Positions 5,310 to 9,747 of a DNA stretch of 9,747 nucleotides are shown one piece after another. The notes beneath the pieces were generated by a model, which was not told the origin of the DNA, ran no database searches, and was given only the letters and a program-made list of their open reading frames with translations. Source of the stretch: an uncultured Solirubrobacteraceae bacterium. Lineage in GTDB: Bacteria; Actinomycetota; Thermoleophilia; Solirubrobacterales; Solirubrobacteraceae. The DNA lies in the NCBI GenBank assembly GCA_902806215.1, contig CADCVT010000238.1, positions 1-9,747 of the forward strand. Direction: 5' to 3'. The position numbers were made by a program, and so were the translations under genes. Position 1 is the first letter of the stretch; every line of letters starts with the position of its first letter.

Positions 5310-5718
5310 CACGGTGCAACTGCAGAAGATCGGCCTCATGGCCGTGATGACGCTGGCGGCGATCAACATCTGGACCGGTGCGCCGCTGCTCGCCGTGTGG
5401 GTCGGCTCCCGCGTGGTCACGACGTCGCAGCCGACGATGGGCGCGCTCCTCCTCGTGGTCGTCGTGCTGTTCGCGTCGTGCCTCGCGCTGATCTACGTGC
5501 TCAACAACGCGTCCGCCGCGCACGATCGCCTGAGCGGGCGCAAGCAGGCCGTTCGCCGGCACGTGCCGTGGCTGCGCTCGATGCGCGCCGAGCGGATGAC
5601 CCATGAGAGCGAGAAGGTCGGGCTCACCCCGCTCGAGCGGCTGCTCGTGCTCATGGTCGTCCTCGCCGTCGCCCTCTTCGAGGTCTGGTTCTTCTTCTTC
5701 TCCCCGAGTCCGATCTAG
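5305..5718 (+). CDS. Small three-helix membrane protein, first tandem copy, unknown function
   Basis: The 137-residue protein has three hydrophobic segments at about 12-36, 46-69 and 111-133. Between the second and third lies a basic loop, GRKQAVRRHVPWLRSMRAER (78-97). The positive-inside rule suggests a cytoplasmic N-terminus and loop, with the C-terminus (FFSPSPI) outside. I recognise no family. Close similarity to the next protein (shared NIWTGAPLLA, CLALI, RHVPWLRSMRAER, FE-WFF, PSPI) shows an ancient tandem duplication and supports it as a real gene. The GTG 5305 start aligns with the start of the paralogue and directly follows the TetR operator. Placement suggests direct repression by the divergent TetR regulator. 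Its stop is immediately followed by the start codon of the second copy. Confidence 0.8.
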   Translation: MNTVQLQKIGLMAVMTLAAINIWTGAPLLAVWVGSRVVTTSQPTMGALLLVVVVLFASCLALIYVLNNASAAHDRLSGRKQAVRRHVPWLRSMRAERMTHESEKVGLTPLERLLVLMVVLAVALFEVWFFFFSPSPI

Positions 5719-6159
5719 GTGCCGGTCGTGCGCCACCGGCTCGAGAAGATCGGTCTCGAAGCCGCGATGGTGCTGTCGGTCCTCAACATCTGGACGGGGG
5801 CCCCGCTGCTGGCGATCTGGGTCGGCGGGCTGTTCGCCGAGTCGACCCGGGTGAGCATGACCGTGGTCTTCCTCGTGATGGTGGTCCTGTTCGTCACGTG
5901 CCTGGCACTCATCTGGGCGCTGAACGCCGCGTCGGCGCGGCACGACGTGATCACCGGCAGGCGCCAGGGGGTCAAGCGCCACGTCCCGTGGCTGCGGAGC
6001 ATGCGCGCCGAGCGCGTCGACTACGAGCGTGAGCGCGCGACGGTCACCACGCTCGACCGCATCGTCGTCGCGATGGTCGTCGTCGCGGTCATCGTGTTCG
6101 AGGCCTGGTTCTTCCTCGCGGCGCCGTCGCCCATCGAGCCGGGGCCCTACGCGGATTGA
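5719..6159 (+). CDS. Small three-helix membrane protein, second tandem copy, unknown function
   Basis: The 146-residue paralogue of the preceding protein starts at GTG 5719, directly abutting the TAG of the first copy with no gap. Hydrophobic segments lie at about 14-38, 47-70 and 114-134. The conserved basic loop is GRRQGVKRHVPWLRSMRAER (80-99), and it ends FFLAAPSPIEPGPYAD, nine residues longer than its partner. The most constant parts of the pair are NIWTGAPLLA-WVG in the first helix and the RHVPWLRSMRAER loop, so these probably carry the function. The two could form a hetero-oligomer because they are made from one message at coupled positions. No enzymatic motif is visible. The Hsp20 gene begins 15 bases after its stop. 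Confidence 0.8.
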   Translation: MPVVRHRLEKIGLEAAMVLSVLNIWTGAPLLAIWVGGLFAESTRVSMTVVFLVMVVLFVTCLALIWALNAASARHDVITGRRQGVKRHVPWLRSMRAERVDYERERATVTTLDRIVVAMVVVAVIVFEAWFFLAAPSPIEPGPYAD

Positions 6160-6161
6160 TC

Positions 6162-6167
6162 TAGTCT
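6162..6167 (+). promoter_or_regulatory. Putative -10 element (TAGTCT) for the hsp20-lon transcript
   Basis: TAGTCT ends seven bases before GTG 6175 in the 15-base gap after the second membrane-protein gene, and no Shine-Dalgarno sequence is present. No clear -35 is seen. It would allow hsp20-lon expression independent of the TetR promoter. Confidence 0.4.
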
Positions 6168-6174
6168 CCGGGCC

Positions 6175-6555
6175 GTGTCCGCGAGAGACCTCTACGGCCG
6201 TCGTCGTGCCGCCTTCGCTCCCGCCGTCGACGTCTTCTACGAGGGCGAGCCGCCCCGCGCCGTCGTGCACGTCGAGCTGCCCGGGGTCGACCCGGGCGAG
6301 GTGACGGTCGAGGTCGTCGGCCGCGAGCTCCTGCTCTCAGGCGTCCGTCGCCCGCCGAAGGCCGAGGGTCGCCTCTACCAGCAGATCGAGATCGAGCACG
6401 GCGCGTTCCGCCGCGTCATCCCGCTCGGCGCGGCGGTCGACGCGACCGCCACCAACGCGACCTACCGCGACGGGATCCTCGTCATCACCCTGCCGCTCGT
6501 GCGCGAGAAGCCGACCTCGCGCCGCGTCCCGATCGCCGAGCAGCAGCGTTCATGA
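6175..6555 (+). CDS. Hsp20/alpha-crystallin family small heat-shock protein
   Basis: The 126-residue ATP-independent chaperone binds unfolding proteins in the cytoplasm. The alpha-crystallin domain runs from about 16 to 108: PAVDVFYEGEPPRAVVHVEL, PGVDPGEVTVEVVGRELLLSG, then FRRVIPLGAAVDAT. The signature ATYRDGILVITLP (95-107) corresponds to the family A-x-x-x-G-x-L motif. A short C-terminal tail carries VPI (118-120), the I/V-x-I/V motif used for oligomer assembly. The N-terminal arm is short. GTG 6175 is chosen since the conserved domain starts soon after and a -10-like TAGTCT precedes it. The stop overlaps the lon ATG by four bases (ATGA), so chaperone and protease are translationally coupled. 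A joint role in handling damaged proteins is a reasonable inference. Confidence 0.92.
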   Translation: MSARDLYGRRRAAFAPAVDVFYEGEPPRAVVHVELPGVDPGEVTVEVVGRELLLSGVRRPPKAEGRLYQQIEIEHGAFRRVIPLGAAVDATATNATYRDGILVITLPLVREKPTSRRVPIAEQQRS

Positions 6556-8987
6556 GCGAAGAACGACGCGTCCTGCCGCTGCGCGGCACGGTCGCCTTCC
6601 CCGACACCGTCGTCCCGCTCGCGATCGGCCAGCCGCGCTCGATCGAGCTCGTCAACGACGCGCTGACGAGCGACCGCACGATCGTGATGCTCGCCGCCAA
6701 GGACGCGGAGATGGAGGAGCCGCCGCCCGATCAGCTGCACGGCGTCGGCGTCATGGGCTCGATCGCGCAGATGATGAAGGCGCCCGACGGGACGCTGCGG
6801 ATCCTCGTCCAGGTCGGCGCCCGCGTCCACGTCACGAAGTGGGTCCGCGAGACGCCCTACCTCGTCGCCGAGGTCGCCGAGGAGCCCGACGTCGTCGAGG
6901 AGTCGCCCGAGCTGACCGCGCTGACGCGCTCGGTCCAGCAGACCTTCGGCCAGATCGTCGAGGCGCTGCCGTACCTGCCCGAGGAGCTGCAGATCGCGGT
7001 GCAGAACCTCGAGGACCCGAGCGTCCTCTCGCACCTGATCGCCGGCGCGCTGCGCCTGCCCGTCGACCGCAAGCAGGCGCTGCTCGAGGAGCGCGACGTC
7101 GGCAAGCGGTTGCGCCGGCTGCTCGAGATCCTCCAGCAGGAGCTCGAGGTCGTCCAGATCGGCAGCCGGATCCAGTCCGAGGTCCAGGGCGAGCTCGACC
7201 GCGGCCAGCGCGAGTACATCCTGCGCCAGCAGCTGAAGGCGATCCAGGAGGAGCTCGGCGAGCGCGACCCGGCCGAGGCGGAGGTCGACGAGCTGCGCGA
7301 GATGCTCTCCAAGCTCAGCCTGCCCGAGGAGATCGACAAGCAGGTCGAGCGCGAGCTCTCGCGCCTGGAGCGCGTGCCGCAGGCGTCGCCCGAGCACGGC
7401 GTGATCCGCACGTGGCTCGAGTGGATCTCGACGCTGCCGTGGTCGAACCGCACCGACGACGACCTCGACCTCGCCCATGCGCGTGAGGTGCTCGACGACG
7501 ACCACTACGGCCTCGAGGCGGTCAAGGACCGCATTCTCGAGTTCCTCGCCGTGCGCTCGCTCAAACCGGACGCCCGAGGCTCGATCATCTGCTTCGCCGG
7601 CCCGCCCGGCGTCGGCAAGACGTCGCTGGGCAAGTCGATCGCTCGCGCGCTCGGTCGCGAGTTCGAGCGGATCTCGGTCGGCGGCGTGCGCGACGAGGCG
7701 GAGATCCGCGGGCACCGGCGCACGTACATCGGCTCGCTGCCGGGCGTGATCGTCCGAGCGATGCGCGACGCCGGCACGCTCAACCCGCTCTTCATGATCG
7801 ACGAGATCGACAAGATGGGCTCGGACTTCCGCGGCGATCCCGCCAGCGCGATGCTCGAGGTGCTCGACCCCGAGCAGAACTCGACGTTCCGCGACCACTA
7901 CCTCGACGTGCCGCTCGACCTGTCGAACGTCATGTTCATCGCGACGGCGAACAACCTCGACACGATCCCGGGGCCGCTGCTCGACCGCATGGAGATCATC
8001 CAGATCGCGGGCTACACCGAGGAGGAGAAGCTCCAGATCGCCAAGCGCTACCTCGTCCCGCGCCAGGTCGAGCGCAACGGGCTGAAGAAGTCGCGCATCA
8101 CGATCTCCGACCGCTCGCTGCGGATCGTCATCCGCGACTACACGCGGGAGGCCGGCGTGCGGTCGCTCGAGCGCGAGATCGGGACGATCTGCCGCAAGGT
8201 CGCGCGGACCGTCGCCGAGGGGACCGACGGCGGCAAGCGCACGACGATCAGCGAGGCGAAGGTGCGCGAGCTGCTCGGGCGGCGCAAGGTGTTCAGCGAG
8301 GCGAGGCGGCGCACGCGCGACGCCGGCGTCGCGACCGGCCTGGCGTGGACGCCGGTCGGCGGCGACGTCCTGTTCGTGGAGGCGAGCGCCGTGCCCGGCA
8401 CCGGCAAGCTCACGATCACCGGCCAGCTCGGCGACGTCATGCGCGAGTCGGTGCAAGCCGCGTTGACGTTCGTGCGCGGCAACAGCGACGTCGAGCCGAC
8501 GTGGTTCGCCGAGCACGACCTCCACGTGCACGTCCCGGCGGGCGCGATCCCCAAGGACGGGCCGAGCGCAGGGGTCACGCTCGTGACCGCCCTGACGTCG
8601 GCGCTGACCGGGCGCTGCGTGCGCTCCGACGTGGCCATGACTGGGGAAGTGACCCTCACCGGGGACGTCCTGCCGATCGGCGGACTGAAGGAGAAGGCAC
8701 TGGCCGCTCAGCGACTCGGGATCAAGCACGTGATCGCTCCCGAGCTCAACGAGGCGGACATCGAGGAGATCCCCGAGCACCTCCGGGAACAGCTCGAGTT
8801 CCACTTCGTCGCACACGTCGAGGAGGTTCTCGCGGTGGCGCTGGAGGATGGACGGGTAGCATCACGAGCGAGACAGGCGAGCGACCTGAGGGAGAGGAAT
8901 GGCGAAGAAGACCAAGGCGGCCAAGGCAACGGCCGGCACCGCGGTCGCCGGCGCGACACCGTACGTGCAGCGACTGATCCAGGATGA
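6552..8987 (+). CDS. lon: ATP-dependent protease Lon (LonA type)
   Basis: This is an 811-residue LonA protease of the cytoplasm, which unfolds and degrades damaged and regulatory proteins. The N-terminal substrate-binding domain (RVLPLRGTVAFPDTVVPLAI and onward) covers about 5-200, followed by a coiled region with RGQREYILRQQLKAIQEELG (217-236). The AAA+ domain has Walker A GPPGVGKT (350-357), Walker B PLFMIDEID (412-420) and the NSTFRDHYLDVP region. The protease domain carries the Ser-Lys dyad, S672 in PKDGPSAG and K713 in GGLKEK. Family similarity ends near VEEVLAVAL (about 764). The remaining 47 or so residues are a hydrophilic tail rich in Arg, Gly and Asp, and its last 89 coding bases overlap the next gene in another frame. 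ATG 6552 overlaps the hsp20 stop. No HAIR or CIRCE heat-shock operator was seen upstream. Confidence 0.97.
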   Translation: MSEERRVLPLRGTVAFPDTVVPLAIGQPRSIELVNDALTSDRTIVMLAAKDAEMEEPPPDQLHGVGVMGSIAQMMKAPDGTLRILVQVGARVHVTKWVRETPYLVAEVAEEPDVVEESPELTALTRSVQQTFGQIVEALPYLPEELQIAVQNLEDPSVLSHLIAGALRLPVDRKQALLEERDVGKRLRRLLEILQQELEVVQIGSRIQSEVQGELDRGQREYILRQQLKAIQEELGERDPAEAEVDELREMLSKLSLPEEIDKQVERELSRLERVPQASPEHGVIRTWLEWISTLPWSNRTDDDLDLAHAREVLDDDHYGLEAVKDRILEFLAVRSLKPDARGSIICFAGPPGVGKTSLGKSIARALGREFERISVGGVRDEAEIRGHRRTYIGSLPGVIVRAMRDAGTLNPLFMIDEIDKMGSDFRGDPASAMLEVLDPEQNSTFRDHYLDVPLDLSNVMFIATANNLDTIPGPLLDRMEIIQIAGYTEEEKLQIAKRYLVPRQVERNGLKKSRITISDRSLRIVIRDYTREAGVRSLEREIGTICRKVARTVAEGTDGGKRTTISEAKVRELLGRRKVFSEARRRTRDAGVATGLAWTPVGGDVLFVEASAVPGTGKLTITGQLGDVMRESVQAALTFVRGNSDVEPTWFAEHDLHVHVPAGAIPKDGPSAGVTLVTALTSALTGRCVRSDVAMTGEVTLTGDVLPIGGLKEKALAAQRLGIKHVIAPELNEADIEEIPEHLREQLEFHFVAHVEEVLAVALEDGRVASRARQASDLRERNGEEDQGGQGNGRHRGRRRDTVRAATDPG
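8857..8862 (+). promoter_or_regulatory. Possible -10 element (TAGCAT) inside the lon 3' end
   Basis: TAGCAT lies 36 bases before ATG 8899 and would give a leader of about 30 bases carrying the strong ribosome binding site. No good -35 is visible, so the element is tentative. Confidence 0.3.
8889..8898 (+). promoter_or_regulatory. Strong ribosome binding site fixing the start at 8899
   Basis: AGGGAGAGGA stands immediately upstream of ATG 8899, the clearest purine-rich ribosome binding sequence in the window. It supports translation starting inside the lon reading frame despite the long overlap. Confidence 0.6.
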
Positions 8988-9360
8988 GGAGCTGCGGACC
9001 AACATCCGCAACGCGTACGAGTCGGGCCGCAGCGCCTATGGGCGTCTGAACAACGGCAAGGCGCCGGCGAAGGCGCTGCTCGACGACAAGAAGCTCCACA
9101 AGGATATTCAGGCGGCGTCGGATGCGCTGCGTGACGCGACCGATGCGTTGCGTGACGGGCCGAAGAAGAAGAAGCGCAAGGGCGGCATCGGCCGTCTGCT
9201 GGTGCTGGGCATCGTCGGCGGCGCAGTCGCCATCGGCGTGAGCTCGGACCTGCGCAACAAGGTCCTCGACCTGCTGTTCGGCGCCGAGGAGGAGTTCGAC
9301 TACACGTCGACCACCGCGCCGAGCACCCCTGCGCCGGAGACCGCCGGCGCGACTGGCTAG
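8899..9360 (+). CDS. Basic single-pass membrane protein of unknown function with conserved acidic tail motif
   Basis: The 153-residue protein begins with a Lys/Ala-rich stretch (MAKKTKAAKATAG). A helical, charged middle follows (LIQDEELRTNIRNAYESGRS, then DDKKLHKDIQAASDALRDAT), with heptad-like alternation. A KKKKRK cluster (90-94 region) precedes a hydrophobic segment at about 98-115 (GRLLVLGIVGGAVAIGV). Positive charges in front imply a cytoplasmic N-terminal domain and an outside C-terminus ending FGAEEEFDYTSTTAPSTPAP. The layout recalls YtxH-like proteins, but I cannot confirm the family. The start follows a strong ribosome binding site and overlaps lon by 89 bases. A second, diverged copy of its last third appears at the right edge of the window, showing that DLRNK-LDL-FGAEEEFDYTSTTAP is well conserved. 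Confidence 0.82.
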   Translation: MAKKTKAAKATAGTAVAGATPYVQRLIQDEELRTNIRNAYESGRSAYGRLNNGKAPAKALLDDKKLHKDIQAASDALRDATDALRDGPKKKKRKGGIGRLLVLGIVGGAVAIGVSSDLRNKVLDLLFGAEEEFDYTSTTAPSTPAPETAGATG

Positions 9361-9366
9361 AACGCC

Positions 9367-9693
9367 GTGAGTGGCGGGGGAGCGCTCGTCTCGGCGAGCG
9401 CTCCCGGCCGCGTCAACCTCATCGGCGAGCACACGGACTACAACGGCGGCCTCGTGCTGCCGTTGGTCGTTGAGGAGGCGCTCTCGGTCGTCATCTCGGA
9501 CGGTCCGCCGTCCGAGAACGAGTACGTGCGCGCCGTCTTCGCCGTGCTCGGCCTTCCGCCGCGCGCGGTCGAGATCACCGGCGACCTGCCGGCCGGCGAG
9601 GGCCTGGGGTCGAGCGCCGCGCTGTGTGTCGCGCTGGCGCGGGCGCGGCCGTCGCCGTCTCCGCCGACCTGCGAAACAAGCTGCTCGACCTGA
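9367..9693 (+). CDS. galK: Galactokinase (GHMP kinase), N-terminal part with abnormal end
   Basis: Beginning at GTG 9367, six bases after the previous stop, the protein opens with ALVSASAPGRVNLIGEHTDY followed by NGG. This is the galactokinase signature: the GEHTDYNGG segment binds galactose in enzymes that make galactose-1-phosphate from ATP and galactose. The GHMP phosphate-binding motif follows as PAGEGLGSSAALCVALA (about residues 75-91). After ALARA near base 9642 similarity stops, and the frame continues with RPSPSPPTCETSCST to a TGA at 9691-9693. Only 108 residues are therefore present, against the usual 350-400. The tail is an out-of-frame reading of another gene's 3' end. The fragment lacks most of the fold and could not be active as written. 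The gene was probably intact before the junction. Confidence 0.8.
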   Translation: MSGGGALVSASAPGRVNLIGEHTDYNGGLVLPLVVEEALSVVISDGPPSENEYVRAVFAVLGLPPRAVEITGDLPAGEGLGSSAALCVALARARPSPSPPTCETSCST

Positions 9694-9747
9694 TGTTCGG
9701 CGCCGAGGAGGAATTCGACTACACGTCGACCACCGCCCCGACGACCA
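9642..9747 (+). repeat. Diverged second copy of the 3' end of the 8899-9360 gene (partial)
   Basis: Reading from 9642 gives GAAVAVSADLRNK, then LLDLMFGAEEEFDYTSTTAP and TT, running open to the window edge. Over the 81 bases from 9666 it matches 9247-9327 at 73 positions, with three amino-acid changes (V to L, L to M, S to T) and three purely synonymous codon changes. It is a related but distinct copy in the same orientation, fused inside the galactokinase gene at about 9642. It lacks any start of its own here. Confidence 0.85.

Noticed and set aside
6100..6175. HAIR or CIRCE heat-shock operator ahead of hsp20
   Set aside because: Neither CTTGAGT-N7-ACTCAAG nor the CIRCE repeat is present. 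Only a -10-like TAGTCT is seen.
5275..6270. Long N-terminal extension of the TetR frame
   Set aside because: It is a His/Asp/Arg-rich antisense reading of the two membrane-protein genes and would bury the operator in coding sequence. TetR proteins begin just before the helix-turn-helix.
6462..8816. A 784-codon open frame on the minus strand opposite lon
   Set aside because: Its composition is Asp/Leu/Arg/Val/Ala-rich as expected for the antisense of a GC-rich gene, it has no domain, and it is fully covered by an unmistakable lon.
1..9747. CRISPR array, tRNA, rRNA, insertion sequence or phage genes
   Set aside because: No regularly spaced repeats, no tRNA-like folds, no transposase or integrase frame and no phage structural genes were seen. 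The only tandem repeat is the two-unit 69-base element.

Overview
The window is very GC-rich, gene-dense chromosomal DNA. Short intergenic gaps, frequent GTG starts, few Shine-Dalgarno sequences and TANNNT hexamers 5-8 bases before start codons suggest an actinobacterium with leaderless transcripts. Several proteins look like ones I associate with Solirubrobacterales/Thermoleophilia: the cysteine-rich 70-residue protein, and the basic protein downstream of lon with its FGAEEEFDYTSTT tail. That placement is recalled resemblance, not a search result. There are no tRNAs, rRNAs, CRISPR arrays, insertion sequences or prophage genes. The odd window length and a chimeric right end suggest a contig that ends here.

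Left part (1-2581): the end of a DUF4262-type gene runs convergently into a translationally coupled minus-strand pair, an SRPBCC-fold protein and a YbjT-like NAD(P)-binding protein. Two bases from the start of the latter, in the opposite direction, begins a compact FMN-dependent alpha-hydroxy-acid oxidase.

Middle part (2582-4660): a short intergenic region rich in inverted repeats precedes a small cysteine-rich protein. A metallo-beta-lactamase-fold hydrolase and a type I methionine aminopeptidase-like protein follow. In the aminopeptidase, the histidine expected as a metal ligand is aspartate. A 69-base tandem repeat with GGGGTCAGACCCC-type hairpins fills the gap to the convergent TetR gene.

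Right part (4660-9747): a TetR regulator diverges from two tandem paralogous small membrane proteins. A perfect 18-base palindrome lies between them, and its arms supply the -10 hexamers of both divergent promoters. The same strand continues with an Hsp20 chaperone, Lon protease (overlapping Hsp20 by 4 bases), a basic single-pass membrane protein (overlapping lon by 89 bases) and the start of a galactokinase. This looks like a proteostasis or envelope-stress cluster headed by a TetR-controlled membrane protein pair of unknown function. The galactokinase breaks near 9642, where the sequence switches to a diverged second copy of the 3' end of the preceding gene. That is either an assembly chimera or a real rearrangement.
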